Of a stretch of 24,608 nucleotides of DNA, positions 1 to 9,352 are shown in pieces. The notes beneath the pieces were generated by a model. The model did no database searches, was not told where the DNA came from, and was given only the letters and a program-made list of their open reading frames with translations. Positions within the stretch are counted from its first letter, which is position 1. Each line of letters starts with the position of its first letter. The translations under genes were made by a program, and so were the position numbers. Source of the DNA: MWFE01 sp964481075 (GTDB taxonomy: Bacteria > Bacteroidota > Bacteroidia > Bacteroidales > Tenuifilaceae); assembly GCA_964481075.1 (NCBI GenBank), contig CAYZSD010000036.1, positions 1-24,608 on the forward strand. Direction: 5' to 3'.

Positions 1-3000
1 ACGTCCCCTCGCAGATCGCCCCTGCCGGGTCGGCGGCGATGGATACGCTGACGGGCAGTACGGGGTTCACGGTGATCACGGCACTTCCATCGGTTGTCCC
101 CGTGCAGTTGGCATCGCTGACCGACAGCACGGTGTAGGCCCCTGCGGTTGCCGTCTGGAAGGTGTACGGAGAGGAAGTAATATCATNNNNNNNNNNNNNN
201 NNNNNNNNNNNNNNNNNNNNNNNNNNNNNNNNNNNNNNNNNNNNNNNNNNNNNNNNNNNNNNNNNNNNNNNNNNNNNNNNNNNNNNTCGGCGCAGATGGC
301 CGCTGTGCCTGAGATGGTGGCGGTGGGGAGCGGGTTCACGGTGATCGTTGCGCTACCGCTGGTTGTCCCCGTGCAGTTGGCATCGCTGACCGAGAGCACA
401 GTGTAGGCCCCTGCGGTTGCCGTCTGGAAGGTGTACGGAGAGGAAGTAATATCATTCACGGTAACATCGTTCGCCCCGTCCCTCTGGTAGGTGATGCCCC
501 AGGGCTGCGAGCCCGTCAGGGCGACGGAGACGGTGGCCTCAGCATCGGCGCAGATGGCCGCTGTGCCTGAGATGGTGGCGGTGGGGAGCGGGTTCACGGC
601 AACAGTTGCACTTTCGTTCATCATCCTATGGCAGTCAGTAGTTCCATTGATTGCCCTAACCGTATATTCTCCTGCAGTTGTGAAATTTTCGCCAAAAGAA
701 ATTTCGAATCCAGTTCCAGGAGCTGCAGAACCAACAGGTGTTGCTCCTCGTAAAAGTTGATAGTTAACTCCGGTTTGTGAATCACTTAATCCAATAGATA
801 CACCAGAACCTCCAGAGCAGAAAGCACCACCACCGGTAACATTGAATACATCAGGAAGTGGATTGATTGTAACGGTGGCATTTCCAGTCATATCATTCTT
901 ACATCCAGTAAAAGGATGGGTTGCTTCAACGGTATAGGTGCCAGCTACTGTTTGGTTTTCAAAGTTAAATGCTTCGCCAGTTCCATCAACTGGACTTCCA
1001 ACATCTTCAACACCACGTTTGAGTTGGTATTTAACATTTATCTGAGAGTTACTTAGACCTATTGCAACTCCAGTACCACCATCGCAGTATGCGCCACCTC
1101 CAGTTACATTAAACGGAGTAGGTAAGGGGTTGACTGTTACTGTAGTGTGATCCGAGGGGTCTTCATGACATACACCATTCTTAACAACTGCTCTAAAATG
1201 AGTGGTTTGAGTAAGGGCATCGCTGGTATATTTATCCGTGGAATTTGCAATATCGAACCAAGTGCTTAGGTCGGTTGAATACTGCCATCTTTGTACTACG
1301 CCCGTTTCTCCATTCAGAGATAGTTCATCGCTGGTTTCACCATAGCAAATCTCACTACCACCTGAAACTGTTCCACCGACCGATGGTGTATCAGTTGAAA
1401 TTACTAGTTCGTTGCTTGTACCACTACACACACCCGAATCAACAGAAACAGTATATGTACCAACAGCAGTAGCAGTATAGGTTTTTGCAATTGCATCGGT
1501 TATAATTTCATCGTTCAGTTTCCATTGGTAGGTTGCATCCTGCGTGTCAACCGTTAGGAGGACGCTAATTACATCGCCCTGACACCATACTAGTGCATCG
1601 GTAGTAGATGCAATGGGGGTTAACGATAATTGCTGGCTAATGGTAAGCTCGTTGCTTGTGCCCACACAGCCATCAACAGTAACCTCTACTTTATAAGTAC
1701 CAGTAGCATCAGTGGTGTGAAAATTAATATCAGCACCTACCCCGACGTCATCCTTAAACCACTGATAGGTTTCATCGGCTATATCAACAGTAAATGTAAC
1801 ATCGATGGTTTGCCCTTGGCACCACGAGAGCTGGTCGGTGGTGGAAATTGTGGGATTGGGTAACGGTTTTACGGTCATGGTAATGGGGTTGCTGGTAGCC
1901 ACACAGCCAGCAGCGGAGTAAACTACAACAGTAACCTGATCGTTATTGTTTATTGAAGAAGGTTCAAAAGTATTGTCTGTACTACGTTCCTGAACCACCA
2001 CGTTATTTACTTTGAAAATGTACTCTGCACCTCCACCGGCGGTGAATTCCACCAAACCACCTTGGCAAATGGTGTTGCTGGGAGCATTGCTTATGAGGGT
2101 TGGAGTTGGGGAGGAGTTGGTTGATAGTAAATTAACGGGATAGTTCACATAACATTCATTGGCATCGGTAACTTTAACGTTGTAATTCCCAACACCAAGA
2201 TTAAACTGATCTCTATTGTTTGCTGGATCAGAGATAGGTCCAGTCCAGAAGTATGTTTTACTTCCTGTACCACCAGAAACACTAAGCCCAATACTGCCAT
2301 TGGTTGACTCAGGACAGGTTGGTTTATTCTCACCATGGGTAACAGAAATTTCAAGGGGTTGACCAACTACAACATTATTGTACAAACGCACACATTGTTT
2401 ACTGTCGCGAATCCTAATGGCATAGCCTTTTGCTGGTAGGTTGATAAAGTATGCATTATCTTGATAAGTACCACCATCTATAGAGTACTCGTAATCTGGG
2501 GTACCACCTGAAGTGGAGGTAATATCTATTCTTCCGTTGCTTCCGCCATAACAAGAGTTATCGGTAACGCTTCGATTTCCAGAAATTTGGGTAGGCTCAG
2601 TAACTGTTATATATTCAGTTTTTTTACAACCCTTGTTGTCGGTTACCCTAACAGAATAATTGCCTGCTATTAGGTTTGAAATTTTTGGAGTGGTTAAGGT
2701 ATTAGACCAAAGTTGGGAGTAAGGAGCGGTACCACCCGAAACTCTTGAAGTAATATCGAGTTCCCCGTCGCTTCCCCCGAAACAAGTAACATTTTTTCTT
2801 AAAATATCAATTGAAATGTCTTCTGGCTCATCAATTTCGGTGCTAAATGAATTAGTACATCCTTTTTTATCAGTAATAAATACAGTGTATTCCCCAGCAG
2901 TTCGACCAGTTATATCCTTAGACGTTGCTACTTGCGTTTCACCTTTCTTCCAAACATAAGTGTAAGGTAACTCTCCCCCAGAAACGGAGAGAACAACGCT

Positions 3001-5502
3001 TCCGTTGGAGCCACCAAAACAAGTTACATGAGTGGGTGTAAGTATGCCATTAATAGCTGTTGGTTCATTAATAACAATTCCTGTTATACTCTTAGTTATT
3101 AGTGATTCATCGGTTACATCAACATTATAGGTACCAGCACTCAGGTTGCTGGGGTTGGAGATAGCAGGGTTCACGAAACCAGGATCTCCATCTTTTGTCC
3201 AAACGAAGATAACGTCTTCATCATCTGGGTGATAATATCCAATTTCAATTACTCCATCTTCATCGCCGTTGCAGCTAACATCTGTTTTGCTTTCAACCCA
3301 AACAAAAAACACCCTTTGATCGGCCACGTTAAATGACTTATTTTGGCTACAACCGCCACCAGCTGCAGCATCGGTAACGGTTAAGGTGTATGCTCCCCCG
3401 GTATCTAAACCTGAAATATCTTTAACATTATCAGGGTCAATAACTTCAGGTCCGCTCCAACTGTAGGTGAAACCACCAGGATAGGTGCCTGTGCCACCAG
3501 TGATGTCGGTAATGCTAACAGCACCATTTTCACCAGTTCCAGTGATATTAGTAACAGTTCCACTAATAACAATTGGGTCGGGTTGAGTGAGCGTATAGCC
3601 GGTGGGTGAATTGGTGAATTGGCATCCGCTCTCATCGGTAATACACAGGCAGTACTTGCCTGCTATAAGACCTGATTGATTCTGTTCTGTGGTTGTAAGC
3701 CCAAAGCCATCATCAGTAGTCCAGAAGAATGAAAGGGTTCCAGTTCCACCCGATGGGTTAATGGTTATTGCTCCATCACTACCATCAGGGCATGTGATAT
3801 TTGTAAGGCTGGGTGTGCCCGGGGTGATAGCTGTTGGTTGCGTTATGGTGTAGGTTGTTGAGGCTATCTTGTAATTGCTATCGGTTACTGTAACCTTATA
3901 TGTTCCAACTTCAAGTCCGGTAGCGGTTGAGTCGGTTAGTTCTGGAACTATTACAGTATTCTTTTCCCAAACATAAGTGTAAGGTGCAGTGCCAAAGTAG
4001 GGGGTAACGGTAAGCTCCCCATCGGAGCCACCGTTACAGGTTACATTCTTTTTGTGGGTGAAGGTTACGGAGAAGGGGTTTTGGTAGCTTGCCAGAAAAC
4101 CGTTTTTCTTCCCAGTATAAGGGTTAGTTAAAGGAGTTAAGCTGCCAACGTTAAGCTGAGAAGAACTAAAGAAGCCACCAATGTATGTTCTCCCCTGGGA
4201 GTCGTAGGCAACGCCTTGTCCTCTATCCTCGTAGTCGTCAACCCCTTGAACCGAACCAGCAGTGATAGGGTTTCCATTTAAATCGAAAACGAAAAAACCG
4301 GCATCGTAGTTCCCACCTGAAGTAATTGTAGTGTTGTTAAATGTTATAGAACTAGAGAAGTAACCAGAGCAAACCATTATGTTTTCCCTGATTTGGATTC
4401 CATAACCGCTGTCCCAGCCTGAACTACCAATTATTGTTTTCCAAACCAAAGTACCTTCAGAGTTATACCTGGCAGCAATAATATCTGATCCAGCAGTTGT
4501 AAATAACTCTGACTCATCTGTTTCGTTAATATCAATTTTCCCAGTACCTTGTGAGTAACCAATAATGTAAACATCATTAAGGTATGTGTAGATTGAGTTT
4601 AGTTGGGAATCCGAGGAAGACTTTCCTCTTCTTATCCAATCAGTACTGCCATTGTTTCCAAAAAGTCTCATGAAAAAGATATCGCCCCCCGAACCAGAAC
4701 CAATATAATCATTACCATCAACATACAAAGTACCACCTATAGTTCCTCCAACATAAATTCTATCATCGTTTGTTACCGATAATGCTCTAAAAATAGTTGT
4801 CGCAGATGTGGTTCGGTATGCTTTAGACCAGTTATACTCGATATCGTTACCAAGGTCGGTAAACGATGCAACAAACATCCAGCGTGGATCTGCACCAGCG
4901 TTGTAGGTATCCTGATTTTCTACATCATCCTCATCGCCAATGGTGAAGTCACTGATAAAAAGACCAGTAACAAATATTGTCCCGTCATTTCTATATGCCA
5001 TTCCAGTAATCCTATCGTTTGAGCTACCCCAGCCAATCCGTTTGGCCCACTGTATTGTTCCGTTAAGGTTGTACTTGGCAATGAAGGGGTCGAATGCCGT
5101 TCCTGCGCTACCAATCGGTACACCATCAAAGTAGCAGATATCTTGAAATCCCCCTGAGATATAAACGTTCTCTTCCTCATCAACACACACATGTGAAGGA
5201 ATGTCATTCCTAGAACTACCAACGGTTTTCACCCATTCAATGGTTCCATCGAGTGAGGACTTTACCAAAAAAAGGTCTCTTAATCCAGATGAAACATAAT
5301 TAATTCCGTCAATTTGCAGAGTTCCTACGAAAGAGCCATAGGTATAAATATAATCGCCATGCAAGGTTATATCGGAAACTTCGGCTTCATTGTTAGAAAT
5401 TAATTTGTAGTGATGCGCCCACTGCCATCCATCCTGTCCTGATAGGTTTAGTGCAATAGATGAGAAAACCCCCACCATCACATAAAGTATAACTCTTTTC
5501 AT
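1..5502 (-). CDS. Giant SprB-repeat adhesin, 3' end missing
   Basis: Cell-surface adhesin, probably exported by Sec and then the type IX secretion system. The start at 5502 (MKRVILYVMVG, a signal peptide ending near LSGQ) is chosen over an upstream ATG at 5580, because a promoter box at 5535-5542 lies between them. Domains in order: about 450 residues of beta-propeller-like repeats of the type GTIxWxKxxG...ITG; eight SprB repeats, each beginning like VTCxGGSDG and ending GxYxVxVTD (roughly residues 480-1090); then Ig-like modules of 80-90 residues, each with a Cys near the start and ending in VNPLP. The reading frame is open to base 1, so the C terminus, where a T9SS sorting or CHU_C domain would sit, is not seen. 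The 100-N gap at 187-286 is not a multiple of three in the right phase. Past it the true frame resumes with DITSSPYTFQTATAG and no stop. SprB of Flavobacterium johnsoniae is a gliding adhesin; a role in gliding here is only inference. Confidence 0.9.
63..599 (-). repeat. 258-bp tandem repeat of Ig-like modules
   Basis: Copies of one 86-codon module lie head to tail inside the adhesin gene. Bases 287-341 are identical to 545-599, giving a period of 258 bp. Bases 63-186 align to 332-455 with about 10 mismatches in 124 positions, so a further copy spans the N gap. The module encodes TATISGTAAICA at its start and SATITVNPLP at its end. The copies are visibly GC-richer than the rest of the gene, and the change occurs sharply near base 600. 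Confidence 0.9.
187..286. other. Assembly gap of 100 N inside the tandem repeat
   Basis: Exactly 100 N, a conventional placeholder size. By alignment to the neighbouring 258-bp copy, the missing stretch between ATCAT and TCGGCG should be 89 bp, or 89 bp plus whole multiples of 258 bp. Those lengths restore the reading frame, whereas 100 breaks it. Confidence 0.9.
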
Positions 5503-5534
5503 AGCATTATTTTTTGGTAATAGAATATTTACAA

Positions 5535-5542
5535 CAAATATA
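5535..5542 (-). promoter_or_regulatory. Putative -7 box of the adhesin promoter
   Basis: Read on the minus strand, this is TATATTTG, a perfect match to the Bacteroidota -7 consensus TAnnTTTG. It would place the transcript start near 5529, about 27 bases before the chosen adhesin ATG at 5502. The -33 region (GTTAAAA) is a poor match. The whole divergent spacer to the sulfotransferase is only 80 bp, so the two genes probably share regulatory sequence. Confidence 0.55.
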
Positions 5543-5582
5543 ATACCTTTATACACGTTTTTAACTATTATTGTTAGCATTT

Positions 5583-6503
5583 ATGTGGAATAATTCATCT
5601 CATTCATCAAAAAGGAAAATCTATTTTCACATAGGATATCCAAAAACGGCTTCAACGTGGTTTCAGGAAAGTTTCTTTCCTAAAATCAAAAATATTATTT
5701 TTATAGATAATATCAAAACACGTCATTTCTTTTTTGATTCCGATGCTTTTTTCTTAGATACAGAAGAAGTGTACAAAATTATAAGTAGTTACAAGCTGGA
5801 TGATTGTTTGTTTAGTTCAGAGTTACTTACAACACCCATAAATTATGGTTGGCATAATGGTTGTGTTTCAAAAGCCTGTGCAGATAAGATAAAACATGTA
5901 TTCCCTAAAGCTTCAGTTATTATATTCATTAGAAACCAGCAATCTCTTTTCACATCTGGCTATCAGCAGTATCTTAAAAATGGCGGTACATTTTCTATTC
6001 GAAAATTTCTTTATTCGAGACATTTATTTTCGGTAGAGCATTTATACTTTGATAATTTAATAAACTATTACGATAGTTTATTTGGCGAAGATCGAGTTCA
6101 TGTTTTTTTGTTTGAGGAGTTCCAATTAGACCCCCAAGATTTTGTGAAAAGATTTTGTGAAAAATTTGAATTTAAAATTAACTATTCCGAAATTAACTAT
6201 AAATCAATTAATCAAGGACTTAGGGTGGGATTTATCCCTTTAATACGTTTTTTTAATTGTTTCCATGCTAAACCTTTAGGGAAAAAGTATTATTTATTTC
6301 ATATTCCTGGAACTTTAAGGTTGATAAATCGTTTTGTTAAACCTTTAAATAAATTCAACTTTTTTGGAAATTATGCTAAATGTAGTGAATTATTAAGAGA
6401 AAAAGACTTAGATTTTTTTAGAGAAAGTTATAAGGAATCAAATAGAAGGCTAGCGGAAAGAATAGATTATGAAAAGTTAAAAAAATTCGGTTACTATCTA
6501 TGA
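5583..6503 (+). CDS. Sulfotransferase family protein (first of tandem pair)
   Basis: Predicted cytoplasmic sulfotransferase, moving sulfate from PAPS to a sugar or other acceptor; the acceptor is unknown. The 306 residues carry the 5'-phosphosulfate loop IGYPKTASTW (residues 17-26) and the 3'-phosphate motif IRNQQSLFTS, with Arg117 and Ser125 in the usual R-x7-S spacing. There is no signal peptide or membrane segment. The ATG at 5583 is chosen over a TTG at 5571. The stop overlaps the start of the next sulfotransferase as ATGA, so the two are probably translationally coupled. The two proteins are clear paralogues (motifs, length and a shared NGGTFS/SGGTFS segment). It lies in a glycosyltransferase cluster, which points to sulfation of a surface glycan; that is inference. 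Confidence 0.85.
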   Translation: MWNNSSHSSKRKIYFHIGYPKTASTWFQESFFPKIKNIIFIDNIKTRHFFFDSDAFFLDTEEVYKIISSYKLDDCLFSSELLTTPINYGWHNGCVSKACADKIKHVFPKASVIIFIRNQQSLFTSGYQQYLKNGGTFSIRKFLYSRHLFSVEHLYFDNLINYYDSLFGEDRVHVFLFEEFQLDPQDFVKRFCEKFEFKINYSEINYKSINQGLRVGFIPLIRFFNCFHAKPLGKKYYLFHIPGTLRLINRFVKPLNKFNFFGNYAKCSELLREKDLDFFRESYKESNRRLAERIDYEKLKKFGYYL

Positions 6504-7423
6504 ACAATCAAATGCCATTGATACACATTGGGTTTCCCAAAACTGCTACTAAATGGATGCAAAAGCATTTGTTCCCATTAGCAGAGGATTGTTTTTTTCT
6601 TGCCAGACCTGATGTGTTTGATCTTTTAATTAAACCCGATGTGTTTAGTTTTTCACCCACTTATTGTAAGAATGAAATATACAATAGGGCCAAGGGTAGA
6701 AGAGTGTTGATTTCGGAAGAACTATTTGTTGGAGGACTTGACATTGGATATGGGCTTGGTGAGTTTTGTTTAGTAATGGGAGAGAGACTTAGGAACGTTT
6801 TTAATGATGCAATAGTTGTAATTTCTATTCGAAATCAAGTTGAAATTGCTTCTTCAGCATATAGTCATTACATTAAATCAGGTGGCACTTTTTCACCTGA
6901 ACACTTTTTTGGTGTTAATAAACGATTTAAACCATTCTTTAAAAATCACCATTTTTTTAACCCTCAAATGTTCGAGTACCATAAACTAATAATATATTAT
7001 CAAAAATTATTTGGTGAAGAGAATGTTAGAGTTATTTTTTATGAAGATTTTGCCTTATCTCAGTTGGATTTCGTCAAAAATTTTTTAAGAACCAATAATA
7101 TCAGCATAAATAAACCCATATCTTTATACAAATTCGAGAATAAAAGAATATCATTTTTTTCTTTATGGCTTATGAGGATAATGAATAGATTTACGCATCA
7201 AAACACATACTTCAAGGACAGTTTAATTCATATACCGACTTTATATTATAGGACCATTTCAGTTACAGAAATAATTGATAGAATTAAAATATTTAATAAT
7301 AAACCATTTACTTTATCGCATAAGATCCGTCAGTATCTAACAGATTTTTATAGAGATAGCAATAGAGAATTATCGCAAATAACGGGAGAACAGAAACTTA
7401 TTAAGTACAACTATCCCCTTTGA
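6500..7423 (+). CDS. Sulfotransferase family protein (second of tandem pair)
   Basis: Second predicted PAPS-dependent sulfotransferase, 307 residues, a paralogue of its upstream neighbour. Visible motifs are IGFPKTATKW (residues 10-19, 5'-phosphosulfate loop) and ISIRNQVEIASSAY, with Arg111 and Ser119 for the 3'-phosphate. Later segments such as YYQKLFGEENVRVIFYEDF parallel YYDSLFGEDRVHVFLFEEF in the first copy. The start overlaps the previous stop by 4 bp. The 3' end overlaps the convergent glycosyltransferase gene by 23 bp. Very low GC content, as in the first copy, sets the pair apart from the neighbouring enzymes and may indicate recent acquisition of the surface-glycan genes. The acceptor substrate cannot be told from sequence. 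Confidence 0.85.
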   Translation: MNNQMPLIHIGFPKTATKWMQKHLFPLAEDCFFLARPDVFDLLIKPDVFSFSPTYCKNEIYNRAKGRRVLISEELFVGGLDIGYGLGEFCLVMGERLRNVFNDAIVVISIRNQVEIASSAYSHYIKSGGTFSPEHFFGVNKRFKPFFKNHHFFNPQMFEYHKLIIYYQKLFGEENVRVIFYEDFALSQLDFVKNFLRTNNISINKPISLYKFENKRISFFSLWLMRIMNRFTHQNTYFKDSLIHIPTLYYRTISVTEIIDRIKIFNNKPFTLSHKIRQYLTDFYRDSNRELSQITGEQKLIKYNYPL

Positions 7424-8371
7424 GGTATTTAGGGAAATCCCCCTTTTTTTCAACAATCATTTTTTGAATAGTATTACTAATCTGAGAATTACTTTTAATT
7501 AATCTTTTTGTAATGCCAAGTATTCTTTGAATTCTATACCTGTTTTTGAGTTTAGCAAATGTTAAGATGAAATCGATAACTTTTTCTATTGGTTTAAATC
7601 GATATAGGTTTGCTATCGACTTCACTCTATCGAAACGTGTTAATGGGTTACGAAATCCTGCACCATGATGGTAAATGACATCACCATATATACCAAAAAA
7701 AACAGGATGAAAAGGATTATTGATTGTTCGGTGAATTTTACCCCAAAAAATTTTTTTGTCTGAAAGAATTTTTAACAAATTGCCCCCTGCATCACTTTTT
7801 ATGAAGAAACCCACTGGAAGCCTTCTTTCTAATCACCTTCAATTTCTTTNNNNNNNNNNCAAAAAATTTTTTTGTCTGAAAGAATTTTTAACAAATTGCC
7901 CCCTGTATCTGTTATTAGGTCATTTTCGGAAGAAACCCACTGGAAGCCTTCTTTCCAATCACCTTCAATTTCTTTCCAAAACTGAATTGTAGTTAAACAA
8001 AATGAGGGATGCGGCTGTATATCACCCACATTTTCTTTACGTTGAATTGCTGCAAGAGGAAACTCATGTAACGTTTTTTGAATAAAGTCATCCAATGGAG
8101 CTATTGGAAAGGCATCGCCATCTAAAAAAATCAAGGGTTCGTTTTTGTTTTCAGTAGCAAAAAAAATGACATCAGCAAGGATATTCAACTTGGTAGCATG
8201 GTCTTCTATGGGTTCAATACACGAGTAGTAGAATTTTTCTCGTTGTTTTGCTGCCTCCCCGCATAGAAAGGCATACACTCTAAAGGGTTGTTTTATGTTT
8301 TCCTTTAGAAATTGCATTTGAATATCAATCCATTTATCGGTTTGATAATGTACTGTTGCGATATGAATCAT
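7401..8371 (-). CDS. Putative glycosyltransferase, split by assembly join
   Basis: One gene read as two broken pieces because of a bad contig join. The upstream piece (8371 down to 7860) begins MIHIATVHYQTDKW and contains LIFLDGDAFP (DxD-like motif, Asp84 and Asp86), typical of GT-A-fold nucleotide-sugar enzymes. The downstream piece (7743 to 7401) continues with WGKIHRTINNPFHP and YHHGAGFRNP. Collapsing the duplicated stretch 7744-7849 gives a continuous protein of about 284 residues. Read literally, the sequence has a TGG-to-TAG stop and a 10-bp deletion in the duplicate. The family is not recognised with certainty; glycosyltransferase is assigned from the DxD motif and the neighbours. Its start lies 11 bp from that of the divergent sulfotransferase at 8383, and its end overlaps the convergent one by 23 bp. 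Confidence 0.7.
7744..7975. repeat. Duplicated contig ends around a 10-N gap
   Basis: Bases 7744-7849 and 7860-7975 are the same sequence, separated by 10 N at 7850-7859. Both flanks of the copy are nearly identical. The middle differs: 13 bases between CCCTG and GAAGAAACCC in the first copy against 23 in the second, with one further mismatch that makes a stop codon. This is what two overlapping contigs look like when a scaffolder fails to merge them. The second copy keeps the reading frame, so the first is probably the error-rich contig end. Confidence 0.85.
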
Positions 8372-8378
8372 ATCTTTG
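8371..8378 (+). promoter_or_regulatory. Putative -7 box for the third sulfotransferase
   Basis: TATCTTTG matches TAnnTTTG perfectly. The predicted transcript start falls at or just before the ATG at 8383, so the message would be nearly leaderless. No TTG was found at the usual -33 spacing, which weakens the call. The box overlaps the start codon of the divergent glycosyltransferase gene. Confidence 0.4.
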
Positions 8379-8382
8379 CTAT

Positions 8383-9342
8383 ATGAAAATTGTCCTTATA
8401 AACTACCTAAACCGTTCTGGGTCCACTTTACTCCTTTCGGAGTTGAGCAAAGTTAAGAATTTTGTTTGCTTACCCGAATCGGAGTTGCTGGTAAAACTAT
8501 TGCTCTCAAAACCCAATCAAAAAATTCGGCCTAATTCAAGGGTCATTGCGTTGCTTGACAATGCTTTGAAGGACGACCCAAAACTTTCACTTTTCCCATT
8601 CAACGAATCGGTTTCAAACCTCATTGAGAGCCATGAAAAGCAAGTAACAGGTCAAATTTTCTTCTTTAGGTTTATTTTTGCGGCAGCAAAACAAGAGAAT
8701 CCGCTTTGTACACATGTTTTGTTTAAAAACACCCATATCTCTTTTCTTCTTAAAAGAACACCCGTCCATTTGTTGGCTCAAAATAATGTTCAACTTTTCT
8801 TTCTGCTTCGCGACCCAAGGGCTATCTATCTTTCCCAGTCAACTACAAAGGGAACTTGGTTGAAGCCAATGTCAAAGAATCCTATTCTAACTGCATTGGA
8901 GTGGAACAACCTGGTGGCATCTTCTCGTTACTACTACAAAGTTTATGATAGGGTGGAAATTCTACATTACGAGCAATTTGTGCAAAACCCTCATCAGTTT
9001 ATTCACAGTTTTTTAAAAGCATTGGATGAAGGCGACAATCAAAACTATGAGTTTGAAAGTCAATCCAACTACACCTCAAAGATACCGAATCATTTGCAGG
9101 ATATACATAAAAATGTTCACAAACCTGTCGATAGTTGTTTTGCTAATCGATGGAAAACCGAGCTTCAAATAAGGGACATTGAACTGGTGCAACTTTTCTC
9201 AAACAGATACATGAAAACTCAAGGTTATCAAGTGCTTGGAAAAAGTATTTTTAGCAGCAGAAGTATTTTTTGGATAGCATTATTATTTCCGTATGCTTTG
9301 TTTAAAATGATAAAGAATAGACTGTTTATTAATGTTCCATAA
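8383..9342 (+). CDS. Sulfotransferase family protein (third, divergent type)
   Basis: Predicted PAPS-dependent sulfotransferase of 319 residues, Sulfotransfer_3-like and not a close copy of the tandem pair. The N terminus shows the P-loop-like NRSGSTLLLSEL (residues 10-21). The 3'-phosphate motif is FLLRDPRAIYLSQS, with Arg143, Arg146 and Ser151. A late segment FANRWKTEL resembles the C-terminal PAPS-contacting loop of the family. The last 30 residues are hydrophobic and basic (IFWIALLFPYALFKMIKNR), perhaps a membrane-associated tail. The ATG at 8383 (MKIVLINYLNRSGS) is preferred over a TTG at 8356, because it places the loop at the usual distance from the N terminus. A GT4 glycosyltransferase follows 10 bp downstream, so they are probably co-transcribed. 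Confidence 0.8.
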   Translation: MKIVLINYLNRSGSTLLLSELSKVKNFVCLPESELLVKLLLSKPNQKIRPNSRVIALLDNALKDDPKLSLFPFNESVSNLIESHEKQVTGQIFFFRFIFAAAKQENPLCTHVLFKNTHISFLLKRTPVHLLAQNNVQLFFLLRDPRAIYLSQSTTKGTWLKPMSKNPILTALEWNNLVASSRYYYKVYDRVEILHYEQFVQNPHQFIHSFLKALDEGDNQNYEFESQSNYTSKIPNHLQDIHKNVHKPVDSCFANRWKTELQIRDIELVQLFSNRYMKTQGYQVLGKSIFSSRSIFWIALLFPYALFKMIKNRLFINVP

Positions 9343-9352
9343 AGAAAGTTGA

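Noticed and set aside
1..186. Reading the adhesin C terminus in the frame that follows a literal 100-N gap
   Set aside because: That frame gives low-complexity Arg/Pro-rich sequence. The other frame restores the repeat module exactly.
5503..5580. N-terminal extension of the adhesin from an ATG at 5580
   Set aside because: It would precede the signal peptide by 26 residues, and a strong promoter box lies between this ATG and the one at 5502.
7401..7814. A separate small gene starting at GTG 7814
   Set aside because: Its first 23 residues come from the damaged duplicate copy; it is the 3' part of the split glycosyltransferase.
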